From Streptomyces sp. NBC_00670 (GTDB taxonomy: Bacteria > Actinomycetota > Actinomycetes > Streptomycetales > Streptomycetaceae), in contig NZ_CP109017.1 of assembly GCF_036226765.1 (NCBI RefSeq), forward strand, positions 2,743,501-2,807,500: 64,000 nucleotides of DNA, given 5' to 3'. Positions 1 to 7,340 of the stretch are shown piece by piece (the first letter of the stretch is position 1; each line of letters starts with the position of its first letter). A model generated the notes under the pieces. It was not told the origin of the DNA. It saw only the letters and a program-made list of their open reading frames with translations, and did not search any database. A program made the translations under genes and the position numbers.

Positions 1-1152
1 GAACGCCTTCTTGGCGTCATCGAGGACGGTCTGCTCCTTCTCCTTGTCACTGTCGGCCAGACCCCCTCCCTTACTGCGCACGGCAGCGGCAGCCCTCAGA
101 AGCTGATCGTTGAGCGCCCGGGCCGCCGAGACGGCCGAGGAGGCACCCGGGACCGTCAGTCCCAGCCCGGGAATGGACACGGCGTCCTCGACCCCCGTGC
201 CGGACGCCTCAGTCCTGAGCGGGGCAGGGAGCGTGTGAGCCAGGTAGTCCTCCTTCAGGAAGTCCTCGTCGATGTGCCGGACGTCCGTCTTGGAGAAATC
301 GAGAAGGATCGCCGCCAGCCGCCATTCCTTGAGAACGTCCGCCTGGTCCCGGTCGACGCTCTCCAGCTTCACGTACAGCCGGTGAAGCTCCTTCAGCCGC
401 TCCTGCGCTCCCTCCCAGTCGACCAGCCTCAGCGCTACGCCCCCGCCGCTCTTGCTGCGGTCGATCAGCTCCTTGATCGTGCTGAGGATCCACCGCTCCT
501 GGTGATACGTCTTCACCTGGATCCGGAATGCCTTGGCGATCTGCTCAGGCGTCCTGCCCAGCGACGCCTGCTCCTCCATGGCGAGCAGCCGGTTGATGTA
601 GGTGTAGTCGCGGCGGTGATCCATACGCAGCTGGAGCGACAACTCGACCGCGTTGATTTCCGCCCAGGTGAACGACTCGGGGAGCACACCCACGCGCATC
701 GTCTGCTCGCGGAGCTCCCGCAGCGCGACGGCACGCGTGTTGCCGTTCACCAGCACGCCCTGGTGCGTGACGAGGCCCGGATCGTTCTGCCCGAACTGCT
801 CCAGGCTGTCCTTGAGCTTGTCGAAGTCAGGGTCACGCAGGTTGGGATCGGTGGGCGACGCCTGAAGGAGAAACGTGAGGTAGTCCTGGCTGTCCCTGCT
901 CCAGGGGTCCTTGTCGAGCGCCTCGTCGGAGTCCGCGTTGTGACTGCGCTGAGCGCGGATCCGGTGCGTCCCCGGGTTGAGGTACAGCCCATCAAGCGGA
1001 AGGTCGATCACTTCCACGTTGGCGTTTTGCCCGTTCCAGTCGACCCTGACGGTCTCCCTCGTCCCGCCGGCGGCCTTGGCCTCCTCGACCTTCTTCTTGA
1101 TCGTTTCGCTGAACTCGGCCGCGCGCGGCGGCGGCGGGAACTCCCGCAGCAT
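1..1152 (-). CDS. ParB/sulfiredoxin-like nuclease-domain protein (partial)
   Basis: The frame is open at the left edge of the window, so 384 codons are visible and the C-terminus is missing. The ATG at 1152 has a GGGGAAG stretch just upstream. Around residues 133-146 the protein reads LVNGNTRAVALREL, the hallmark of ParB-type and Srx-fold nuclease or NTPase domains. In front of it is a region (DPNLRDPDFDKLKDSLEQFG) like the usual ParB lead-in helix. A helical, HTH-like part follows (EEQASLGRTPEQIAKAFRI). The gene lies 53 bp downstream of a winged-helix/Cys4 gene on the same strand, so the two probably share an operon that continues outside the window. Plasmid partition, DNA modification control and phage defence are all possible; the visible part does not decide. 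Confidence 0.75.
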   Translation of the reverse strand, partial: MLREFPPPPRAAEFSETIKKKVEEAKAAGGTRETVRVDWNGQNANVEVIDLPLDGLYLNPGTHRIRAQRSHNADSDEALDKDPWSRDSQDYLTFLLQASPTDPNLRDPDFDKLKDSLEQFGQNDPGLVTHQGVLVNGNTRAVALRELREQTMRVGVLPESFTWAEINAVELSLQLRMDHRRDYTYINRLLAMEEQASLGRTPEQIAKAFRIQVKTYHQERWILSTIKELIDRSKSGGGVALRLVDWEGAQERLKELHRLYVKLESVDRDQADVLKEWRLAAILLDFSKTDVRHIDEDFLKEDYLAHTLPAPLRTEASGTGVEDAVSIPGLGLTVPGASSAVSAARALNDQLLRAAAAVRSKGGGLADSDKEKEQTVLDDAKKAF

Positions 1153-1205
1153 TACTTCCCCGTCCCTCTGCGTTCGTGTTGGTCGTTCGTCTTCGCTGTT
1201 TCTGC

Positions 1206-1931
1206 TCAGCTGTCCGCGTCACTGGGTGCATCGGCATCGTCGAGCGCACCGGCGACGGCCTTGCGGGCTTCTTCAGGCAGGGTCCGGTAAAGGCCCCACA
1301 GCTTGTCGATCGGCTCCGGCGTCCGCTGGTCAGCCGCGATCCAGCCGGCCAGGATCCGCCGCTCCATCGAGGACAGGTCCTCTACGAGCTCAAGCAGCGC
1401 CCCCAGGTCCACCTCACGGTCGGTGCTGCCCGAACCACAGCGCTTGCACTCGGTGACGAGCTGATACTCCTCCGACCCGTCGGCCAACAGCACCTTGCGG
1501 CGGGCGATGTTGAGTACGGCCTGCGTGAGGTCGTCGTCCCCGTACGCCTCACCGGCCGCGATGCCGCAGGACCGGCAGAGGTAGCTGTCGCCCTCGAACG
1601 TCTTCTGCCGCTGCGCCGCCGTAAGGCCGTTCTTGTGCTTAGGCCCCTTCGCCTGGCCGGGGATCCAGACTTCCGCACCACGGGAGACGAACCGCTGCTC
1701 ATCCTGCTTGAGCGACGGGTCGTCACGGCTCGTGTCGATACGCCAGCCGCGGTCGCGCAGATCCCTGATCCGCCGGTCGATCTGTGCAACGTCCGGGAAG
1801 GCGGTGCGCAGATCGGCCTTCGTGAAGATGCCGTCTTCCTTCACCTCGGTGAGGAGCCACAGTGCTGCACGCACCATGCTTCCCACCTTCCGGTTCCCAT
1901 CCGTCTTCTTCTGCCACGACGGCAGCGTCAT
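1206..1931 (-). CDS. Winged-helix plus Cys4 (HNH/treble-clef-like) protein
   Basis: The protein has 241 residues. The start at 1931 is chosen because GGAGG lies 6 bases upstream; an ATG at 1955 is in frame but lacks a ribosome binding site. Residues about 20-90 look like a winged-helix domain (TKADLRTAFPDVAQIDRRIR, then RDLRDRGWRIDTSRDD). Residues 100-166 hold a Cys4 site, LCRSCG (C119, C122) and ECKRCG (C162, C165). The preceding GLTAAQRQKTFEGDSY resembles the entry strand of HNH endonucleases. The classical His-Asn-His residues are not obvious, so nuclease activity is inferred. It is probably co-transcribed with the ParB-like gene downstream, which suggests a DNA-targeting module such as restriction or plasmid defence. 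Confidence 0.7.
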   Translation of the reverse strand: MTLPSWQKKTDGNRKVGSMVRAALWLLTEVKEDGIFTKADLRTAFPDVAQIDRRIRDLRDRGWRIDTSRDDPSLKQDEQRFVSRGAEVWIPGQAKGPKHKNGLTAAQRQKTFEGDSYLCRSCGIAAGEAYGDDDLTQAVLNIARRKVLLADGSEEYQLVTECKRCGSGSTDREVDLGALLELVEDLSSMERRILAGWIAADQRTPEPIDKLWGLYRTLPEEARKAVAGALDDADAPSDADS

Positions 1932-2084
1932 TAGCGCCCTCCAGATCGCTCGCATCGCATACCGCCTTGAATGCGCACATCAAGAACAAACGGCATGCAA
2001 GTGGAATACGCCCCCCACTGGCTGGCGGTTCCAACGATCTCCAGTCTTCCACTACGACCCGAATGCGCGTCCAGCCCTAGAACG

Positions 2085-2104
2085 CTTGCTCTGGAATTAG
2101 CAAG
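2085..2104. promoter_or_regulatory. Inverted repeat upstream of the HTH gene
   Basis: CTTGCT at 2085-2090 and AGCAAG at 2099-2104 form a perfect 6-bp inverted repeat. It lies in the 255-bp gap between the divergent winged-helix and HTH genes. A candidate autoregulatory operator; nothing else in the gap stood out. Confidence 0.3.
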
Positions 2105-2186
2105 AACAGCGCCCGCAACCACGGGCACAATGGCGGCATCACACAAGCAGGCTGACGGTGCATCGGCAGCCGAAACGGGGAGCAGC

Positions 2187-3077
2187 ATGGCGCGCAGCGG
2201 ATCCACGGCAGGCCGGGTTACCTGGGCAGACAAGACGTTCCGCAGCGACGTGCGCCCGCACATGCGGAACCTCGCCGAGGCCTTGCAACTGCTCTGTCGA
2301 CACCTGGTTGCACGTCAGTCCGGCACAGGAAAGCGCACCGGTCGGCGGCTCACTCAAGCGAAAGCCGCCGAACGCATCCACTGCTGCGAGAGTTCTTTGT
2401 CCAGGTATCTGAGCGGACAATCCATGCCACACCTGCAGATAATCGAGAAGCTCTACCTGGAAGCCAGTCGCGATGCTGGCGGGGAGCACCGCGTGGAGAC
2501 GACCCTCGATGCGCTGACACTGCTGCACAAGGAAGCGGAAGCGGAACGGCACCGTCTCGGAGATGAAGAACTGGCCGCCGAGGTCGATGCCATGGCCGAA
2601 CAGCTCAAGGCAGTGGACGCCGAGCGCACGGCTCTCCGCAAGGAGGTAGCGGGGCTGAAGACGGCGGTTGAGGAACTCAAGGCCAGCGAAGCCGGCTTGC
2701 GAGCGCGTCTGGCGGCGCAGACGGCGCCGGGTCCGCTGCCGGTCCCCCGCCGCAGGGGGGACCGGCAGCGGATGCGGCGGGACATTGCCGCCGTACGCAA
2801 CCTTGCCGTCCGGGCCGCAGAGCTCGACGCGGGCGGCCGGGCGGAAGCCGCGCTCAGGCTGCTACGCCGCTCCGCCGATGAGGTCCTCAATCCCCTGGAG
2901 ACAGCGGGACTGCTGCTGCTGCTTCGCCAGCAGCAGCACAACGACCTCGCCGAGAACTTGATCCACGTCTATGGTCGCGACCAGGGCCGCGAAGACGTAC
3001 TGAACGTGGCGCTCTCCCTGCACGAGCAGGGGGCGCCTGACGACGCCGGCGCGGTACTGCACGCGGCACTGGACTGA
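2187..3077 (+). CDS. HTH (XRE-like) regulator with coiled coil
   Basis: 296 residues from the ATG at 2187, which has GGGGAG five bases upstream; in-frame starts at 1971 and 2130 lack one. Residues 15-80 contain a Cro/XRE-like helix-turn-helix (LTQAKAAERIHCCESSLSRY, then LSGQSMP). Residues about 110-175 are charged and heptad-like, a predicted coiled coil (LAAEVDAMAEQLKAVDAER, then TALRKEVAGLKTAVEEL). The C-terminal part (from about 195) is alpha-helical and TPR-like (AELDAGGRAEAALRLLRRSA), with a Q-rich turn LLLLRQQQHND. Proteins of this build are common in Streptomyces accessory DNA. It is divergent from the winged-helix/Cys4 gene and may regulate that operon. The ligand is unknown. Confidence 0.75.
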   Translation: MARSGSTAGRVTWADKTFRSDVRPHMRNLAEALQLLCRHLVARQSGTGKRTGRRLTQAKAAERIHCCESSLSRYLSGQSMPHLQIIEKLYLEASRDAGGEHRVETTLDALTLLHKEAEAERHRLGDEELAAEVDAMAEQLKAVDAERTALRKEVAGLKTAVEELKASEAGLRARLAAQTAPGPLPVPRRRGDRQRMRRDIAAVRNLAVRAAELDAGGRAEAALRLLRRSADEVLNPLETAGLLLLLRQQQHNDLAENLIHVYGRDQGREDVLNVALSLHEQGAPDDAGAVLHAALD

Positions 3078-3190
3078 ACGCCGGCAGCGAGGCCAAGGAC
3101 GAATCACGATGGTCACCGTGCGCAGGCCGCCGGTACGGTCGGTCAATCGGATGGCCGCACCGGCGGCCGTCGCGTCTAGAGAGCGATCCC

Positions 3191-3544
3191 GTGACCAGTC
3201 AGCAAGCGACAACGACACTGTGGCGTCCCACGGGCCCCAAGGAGCTGCAGCTGGTGCGCGAGCTGAACTGGCGCGCTTGGCCGCCCCGGCTCCCCGAGCA
3301 GCCGATTTTCTACCCAGTTCTCAACGAGGACTACGCCGTGAAGATCGCGCGAGACTGGAACGTCAAGCACGACGGTGCCGGCTTCGTCACCCGGTTCGAC
3401 GTCGAGTCCGACTTCCTGCGCAGGTACCCAGTCCAGCAGGCAGGCGGGAAGACCATCCTTGAGCTGTGGGTACCTGCTGAGGAGCTTGCGGAGTTCAACG
3501 CTCACATCGTGGGTGAGATCCAGTTGGTGCACGAGTTCCACTGA
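3191..3544 (+). CDS. Conserved actinobacterial protein, function unknown
   Basis: 117 residues from a GTG. I recognise the sequence type (PxGPKELQLVRE..., FYPVLNEDYAVKIARDWNVK, ending GEIQLVHEF) as a small protein widespread in Streptomyces. It is often given the unhelpful name 'ADP-ribosylation/crystallin J1', but no catalytic motif of that family is visible. There is no signal peptide or membrane segment. It follows the HTH gene by 113 bp on the same strand. The ribosome binding site is weak, so the start is only fairly certain. Confidence 0.6.
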   Translation: MTSQQATTTLWRPTGPKELQLVRELNWRAWPPRLPEQPIFYPVLNEDYAVKIARDWNVKHDGAGFVTRFDVESDFLRRYPVQQAGGKTILELWVPAEELAEFNAHIVGEIQLVHEFH

Positions 3545-3615
3545 GCCGACGGGACACTCGCTGTCTGGCGGGCACACGGCCGGCCAGCGGGAGGCGGTGA
3601 TGCCGTCATCCCCGA

Positions 3616-4245
3616 TCAGGCTGCCTCCGTCTCGGCCTCGTAATGCATCTGGGCCCGGTCCAGCACGTCATCCGGGTCCAGGCCGCGTGCGGATGTCCAG
3701 TGCAACAGGTCGGCGATCAGCTCCACGGCTGACTCCTCCAGGACCACTTCGCCCCGTCGCCCGAGCAGCGTGGCCCCGATGCGTTCCTGATAGGACTCCA
3801 GCGCCTCGACGGCGCGCTTCACGCGCAGGCACGCGGTCTCGGAGCCCAGCTCGATTTCGCACCACACCGCCTTGCCGAGAGCCGTGACAACGGTCCCCCA
3901 GTCCACCGCCATCGCGGCGAGCATGTGCAGACCTCGACCGCACTCCGCGTTGCAGTCCGCGGTACGCAGAGCGGGCAACGACTGGCTCTTGTCGTGCATC
4001 TCGACGCGCAGCCTCTCGCGCTTCCACTCCAGGATCAGGGTGGCCGGCGTTCCCTCTCCGACGTGCTTGATGACGTTCGTTGCCAATTCCGTGACGACGA
4101 GCTGTGTCTCGTCACCTCCCGACGGCACACCCCACTGCCCGAGCTGTGCGGAGGCGGCGTGCCGCAGCAGGCTCACCTGTTCCGGCAGGGCCTCGAAGGG
4201 CAGAACACAGCGGTGCTGACGGTCCCTGGTGTCGATACCGGGCAT
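3616..4245 (-). CDS. RsbW-like ATP-binding protein (anti-sigma kinase type)
   Basis: 209 residues. The start at 4245 has GGGAGGGAGAG six to ten bases upstream. The HATPase_c_2 fold is recognisable: N-box TQLVVTELATNVIKHVG at about residues 48-64, G1-like VEMHDKSQSLPALR, and G2-like ECGRGLHMLAAMAVDWG at about 100-116. Family members bind ATP and either phosphorylate anti-anti-sigma factors or sequester sigma factors. The C-terminal 65 residues are a helical extension not needed for the fold. It is divergent from a DUF5753/DUF397 pair, the arrangement known at the abaA and whiJ-type loci of Streptomyces, where the three parts act together in developmental or antibiotic control. Confidence 0.85.
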   Translation of the reverse strand: MPGIDTRDRQHRCVLPFEALPEQVSLLRHAASAQLGQWGVPSGGDETQLVVTELATNVIKHVGEGTPATLILEWKRERLRVEMHDKSQSLPALRTADCNAECGRGLHMLAAMAVDWGTVVTALGKAVWCEIELGSETACLRVKRAVEALESYQERIGATLLGRRGEVVLEESAVELIADLLHWTSARGLDPDDVLDRAQMHYEAETEAA

Positions 4246-4336
4246 GAACGACTCTCCCTCCCGCGCCACGCACCCGCTGCGCCCGCCGTATCCATACGGC
4301 TGCGTTGCGTAGCTGCCTGCCAAGGAGAATGACACA

Positions 4337-4361
4337 GAGAAGTCTCGCTGTGTAACTTCTC
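4337..4361. promoter_or_regulatory. 25-bp inverted repeat between WhiJ-type genes
   Basis: GAGAAGT at 4337-4343 and ACTTCTC at 4355-4361 form a perfect 7-bp inverted repeat with an 11-base spacer. It sits in the divergent promoter region between the ATPase gene and the DUF5753 regulator. A second, overlapping repeat (ACACAG...CTGTGT) is nested in it. The likely binder is the neighbouring DUF5753 protein; that is inference from position. Confidence 0.5.
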
Positions 4362-4462
4362 ACGAGCCTCTATCGAGTGAATCCCGTAGTGAGCGGGCTG
4401 CCGCGCTGCCTAGCCTGTTCAGGCCCCGAGCGGCTGCCCGGGTTATGCGCTGGAGGAGCCTC

Positions 4463-5308
4463 ATGTCCGTAAGGACCACCACACGTCGTCGTCAACTCGG
4501 AGCGGTGCTGCGCAAGTTGCGTGCCCGCAAGGGCATGACGCTCGAAGAAGCCGGCGCGCTGGTCGGGGTGTCGAAGGCGACGGTCAGCCGGTACGAGACG
4601 CAGGCGGGGCCGGTGAAGTGGATCGTCGTCGATGCGCTGTGCCGTGAGTACGGGGCGACGGACGCCGAACGTGAGGCGGTTGTGCGCATGGCCAAGGACG
4701 CCAAGCAGCAGGGGTGGTGGAGTTCGTTCGCCGACTCGATCCCGGAGAGCATGAACGCGCTGCTCACACTGGAGGACGAGGCAGTCCGCGAGGATCACTT
4801 CTCCTGTGTCTACGTTCCCGGCCTGCTCCAGACCCGCGCGTACAGTACCGCCCTTCAGAAGGCGAACGAGGTCCCGCTGGAGCCGGCCGAGATCGAACGG
4901 CTGGTGGACATCCGCATGAAACGGCAGGAAATCCTTACCCGGCCAAAGCCGCCTCGCCTGTGGGCGATCCTCGATGAGTCCGTGATCCGCCGGGTCGTCG
5001 GATCACCGGAGACGATGAGGGAACAGCTCGACCGGCTCCTCGAAGCGAACGAGTCCCCTCACATCACGCTCCAGGTACTGCCGTTCGCCAAGGGAGCCCA
5101 CTCCGCCGCCCTCGGCAGCTTCGTAACCCTCGGCGGCACCGAGCCAACCCTCGATGTCGTCTACGTCGACTTCCACACCGGCTCGCTCTTCATGGAGACG
5201 GACGAGGAACTGGAGCGATACAGACTTGCGTTCGAGTACCTCCGCGCACAAGCGTTGGACATGGAGGCCTCCTCCGCCCTGATCCACCGCGCGCGCAAGG
5301 AGTTGTAG
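4463..5308 (+). CDS. WhiJ-like helix-turn-helix regulator with DUF5753
   Basis: 281 residues from the ATG at 4463, which follows GGAGGAG; an in-frame ATG at 4445 lacks one. Residues 9-65 are a Cro/XRE HTH (LGAVLRKLRARKGMTLEEAG, ALVGVSKATVSRYE). Residues about 95-270 are the DUF5753 effector domain (VYVPGLLQTRAYSTALQ, RPKPPRLWAILDESVIRRVV, ITLQVLPFAKGAH). The stop codon abuts the ATG of the DUF397 gene, so the two are translationally coupled. Family members such as WhiJ repress development and are thought to be relieved by the small DUF397 partner. The partner ATPase is divergent across a shared operator. Confidence 0.9.
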   Translation: MSVRTTTRRRQLGAVLRKLRARKGMTLEEAGALVGVSKATVSRYETQAGPVKWIVVDALCREYGATDAEREAVVRMAKDAKQQGWWSSFADSIPESMNALLTLEDEAVREDHFSCVYVPGLLQTRAYSTALQKANEVPLEPAEIERLVDIRMKRQEILTRPKPPRLWAILDESVIRRVVGSPETMREQLDRLLEANESPHITLQVLPFAKGAHSAALGSFVTLGGTEPTLDVVYVDFHTGSLFMETDEELERYRLAFEYLRAQALDMEASSALIHRARKEL

Positions 5309-5533
5309 ATGCCCGGCCCTTCTCCCGCCCCTCACGAACTCACATGGTTCAAGTCGTCGTACAGCGGCGGCAACACCACGGAGTGCGTGGAGTGTGCGCC
5401 CGCCAACGACGGCATGCGTATACGCGACTCGAAAGTTGGAGACGAGCTTGTCATCGGGGTCCAGCAGAAGGCTTGGGCCAACTTCTTGGCATCAATCTCC
5501 GGAAGCAAGCTGGCAAGTGTCAGCGATCTGTAA
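5309..5533 (+). CDS. DUF397 small protein
   Basis: 74 residues. The ATG follows directly on the TAG of the DUF5753 gene, and AAGGAG precedes it. The DUF397 signature is clear: LTWFKSSYSGGNTTECVECA, an acidic VRDSK-like IRDSKVGDELVIGV, then WANFLASI. DUF397 proteins pair with WhiJ-type regulators in Streptomyces and modulate them, in a way that has been compared with toxin-antitoxin pairs. No own promoter is evident. Confidence 0.92.
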   Translation: MPGPSPAPHELTWFKSSYSGGNTTECVECAPANDGMRIRDSKVGDELVIGVQQKAWANFLASISGSKLASVSDL

Positions 5534-5603
5534 GCGCCGAAGCCCTTCGCGCGGACGACGGCGCAGCGTCTGAGCCCGGGATTCGGCGGGGTCCTCCCGG
5601 GTC

Positions 5604-6122
5604 TCAGGCCCCGTCGTCGGACCCGTCAGCCTCGTCGGCCTTCTCGTCGTTCCCGCCGTCGATGACCGTCAGGTCCGTGCGCGGACCGGCGTACGGGTCC
5701 GGCGTGCCGGCGGGGATGTTCTGGACGGCCTGACCCTGCGCCGCCCCGTTGCCGTTGAAGACGAAGTCGGGGCGGATGCGCCAGTTCCGGCCCTCGGGGT
5801 AGATGAAGCCCTGCGAGGCGAGCTGCTTCAGGCTGCGCGAGACCGACGCCTGCGACATGCCCACCTGCTCCGCGAACTTCGTCTGGCTCTCGACGAGGAC
5901 GAGGCCGTGGTCCTTGCGGTTCTGCAGGGCGCACATCTTGTGGAACAGCCGGTACGCGCTGGCGCTGAGATCGGCGTCGGCGAGGGCGTTGTGTGCGGCG
6001 TATCCCATCGTGGTGAAGCCTCCTCCCCTGAACCAGAGGGTGTGCGCGGCTGAGACCGACGAGTGAACGGTGAAGTCGTTCACCTCACCCGTCTTCTTGT
6101 TCACGGTCTCGATCCGGGTCAT
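5604..6122 (-). CDS. RepL-like replication protein / winged-helix regulator
   Basis: 172 residues from the ATG at 6122; a GTG at 6140 with GGGGG upstream is a good alternative. The N-terminal IETVNKKTGEVND resembles the opening of plasmid RepL proteins. Residues about 55-125 form a winged helix (LSASAYRLFHKMCALQNRKD, FAEQVGMSQASVSRSLKQL, ASQGFIYPEGRNWRIRPDFV). The last 45 residues are acidic and disordered. RepL proteins initiate rolling-circle plasmid replication, but MarR-like chromosomal paralogues exist. Three phased palindromes lie immediately upstream, which favours an origin- or operator-binding role. The gene is convergent with the DUF397 gene. Confidence 0.65.
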   Translation of the reverse strand: MTRIETVNKKTGEVNDFTVHSSVSAAHTLWFRGGGFTTMGYAAHNALADADLSASAYRLFHKMCALQNRKDHGLVLVESQTKFAEQVGMSQASVSRSLKQLASQGFIYPEGRNWRIRPDFVFNGNGAAQGQAVQNIPAGTPDPYAGPRTDLTVIDGGNDEKADEADGSDDGA

Positions 6123-6171
6123 TCGCCGCGCCGCCCGCACAGGGTACCCCCAAGGGTGAATGAGGAGCATG

Positions 6172-6220
6172 CAGCGCTGACTGAGATGTGCCAGCGCTGA
6201 CGTTTTCGATCCAGTGCTGG
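6172..6220. repeat. Three iteron-like palindromes, 20-bp phase
   Basis: CAGCGCTGA occurs at 6172-6180 and 6192-6200, and CAGTGCTGG at 6212-6220. The spacing is exactly 20 bp, two helical turns, so all three face the same side. The core CAGCGCTG is itself a palindrome. The set lies 50-100 bp upstream of the RepL-like start and could be origin iterons or an operator. Confidence 0.55.
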
Positions 6221-6234
6221 ATAGAGTAGCGCAT

Positions 6235-6252
6235 TCATTCAGTTATGAATGA
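6235..6252. promoter_or_regulatory. AT-rich inverted repeat near the RepL-like gene
   Basis: TCATTCA at 6235-6241 and TGAATGA at 6246-6252 form a perfect 7-bp stem with a GTTA loop. It directly follows the iteron-like set and is one of the few AT-rich patches in the region, fitting either a promoter or a melting element. Confidence 0.4.
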
Positions 6253-6817
6253 GATTATGCGGATGCGTATCGACGGCGCCGCGTTCTCGCACGTCAGAGG
6301 GCCGGCCGCCGTCCTCCGTCTTGATAAGCAAAGGGGCCCGCCGTACCTCTGCCCCTGGGGCATCTGGCGGGCCGCCGTGATCAGCTCCCCGGTCGTGCGG
6401 GGTGCTCGTCGTCTACGAGATGGCGTGGCTGATGCCGGTCCGGGGCTGAGCGAGGCACACGTGGCGGGTGGTCGTTCGGCGCACCCGGCGTCGTGGCGGG
6501 CTTTCGTGGGTTGCGGCTCCGTGCCGTGCGTGCACTGAGCGCCGGGTTACAGGGCACCGGGGCCGCCCGGGGCTTGGATGATGGCGGTTGCGGGACGAGC
6601 GTCAAGAGCGCCCTTCGGGCGTCGGCTGCGCCGATTTCGCTGCGCTGCACTCTTGACTCTCGCCCCTCCACCGCGGAGAGCCGTATGGCCGGGCGGCCCG
6701 AAGGGAGGCGGCGGGGATGCCTCGCGGGTGGTGCTCGCCGTTGCCGGGTGCGGGGGTGTGGGGTGGCGGGGCTGTGGGTGCGTGGCCCTTCATCGTCGCC
6801 GGGTGCGAGGGTGTCGG
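6253..6817. other. Non-coding stretch with two structured elements
   Basis: No credible gene is seen in these 565 bases. Two structures stand out. The first is a compound stem-loop at 6335-6373 (GGCCCGCC/GGCGGGCC, enclosing a TGCCCC/GGGGCA hairpin), terminator-like for leftward transcripts. The second is a triple-hairpin element at 6601-6657. The rest is G-rich, biased sequence. Confidence 0.5.
6601..6657. repeat. Cloverleaf-like triple-hairpin element
   Basis: GTCAAGAG at 6601-6608 pairs with CTCTTGAC at 6650-6657. Inside are a CGCCC/GGGCG hairpin (6609-6621) and a TCGGC/GCCGA hairpin (6622-6634), followed by a GC-rich CGCTGCGCTGC strand. The layout, an outer stem enclosing smaller hairpins, resembles a mobile intergenic repeat. 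I have a memory of similar sequence in other Streptomyces but cannot confirm it. Confidence 0.5.
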
Positions 6818-7189
6818 TCAGTGGGGCTTGGTGGCGTTCTGCTCTTGCAGGAGGCGGAGCAGCACCTCCGCCTCCGTGCGGAGGCGGGTCGCTCGGTCGG
6901 TGTGGGTGGGGGACGTGAGTTGGGCGGCGGCTTCGAGGCGTTCGGTGGCTTCGGACCGGACGATGCGCGCCGTCTCGTCCTCGGTCAGTTCGCGGCGTGG
7001 TGCCTCGGTGGCGCCGGCGCCGGTCGGGGACTGTTCGATGGCCGGGCCGTGGGTGGCGGTTGCGTCCACGAGGACCGCTTCCGCGTTGTCCAGTGCGGCG
7101 AGTGTCGACCGGAGGGCGCTCACCGCGGCCTTGTCGCGGGCGCGCATCGCTTCGGGGAGGGCCTGGCGCATACGGAGGCGTAGGGACAT
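6818..7189 (-). CDS. GatB/YqeY-domain-like protein
   Basis: 123 residues. The N-terminus (LRMRQALPEAMRARDKAAVS, ALRSTLAALDNAEAV) matches the YqeY/GatB-tail type of helical domain, which in amidotransferases contacts tRNA. The stand-alone form has no settled function. The mid-part LTEDETARIVRSEATERLEAA is also typical. The start has no ribosome binding site. A TAAAGT hexamer ends 7 bases before the ATG, so the message may be leaderless. It is divergent from the TetR gene. Confidence 0.75.
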   Translation of the reverse strand: MSLRLRMRQALPEAMRARDKAAVSALRSTLAALDNAEAVLVDATATHGPAIEQSPTGAGATEAPRRELTEDETARIVRSEATERLEAAAQLTSPTHTDRATRLRTEAEVLLRLLQEQNATKPH

Positions 7190-7290
7190 GAGGGGGACTT
7201 TAGGGGCGGGGGTTCGGGGGCTACAACGGGGTTCGCCGGGGGTGGGTTCCGGTCGGTGCGGGGCCGTTCCCGGTGGAGGGCCCGGGATTG

Positions 7291-7334
7291 AGGAACGATT
7301 GTTCTTGACTGATCGTTCCTTAACTGGCTACCGT
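7291..7334 (+). promoter_or_regulatory. TetR operator overlapping a leaderless promoter
   Basis: AGGAACGAT (7291-7299) and ATCGTTCCT (7312-7320) are perfect 9-bp inverted arms with a 12-base spacer. A -35 TTGACT (7305-7310) lies inside the palindrome. A -10 TACCGT follows at 7329-7334, spacing 18. The start codon at 7341 is 7 bases after the -10, so the transcript should be leaderless. Autorepression by the TetR protein is the simple reading. Confidence 0.75.
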
Positions 7335-7340
7335 GGTGGC

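Noticed and set aside
235..1290. Plus-strand frame at the left end
   Set aside because: Runs antisense to the ParB-like gene, which has a clear motif; low-complexity product.
6245..6538. Plus-strand frame after the RepL-like gene
   Set aside because: No ribosome binding site, no domain, and it overlaps palindromes and stem-loops.
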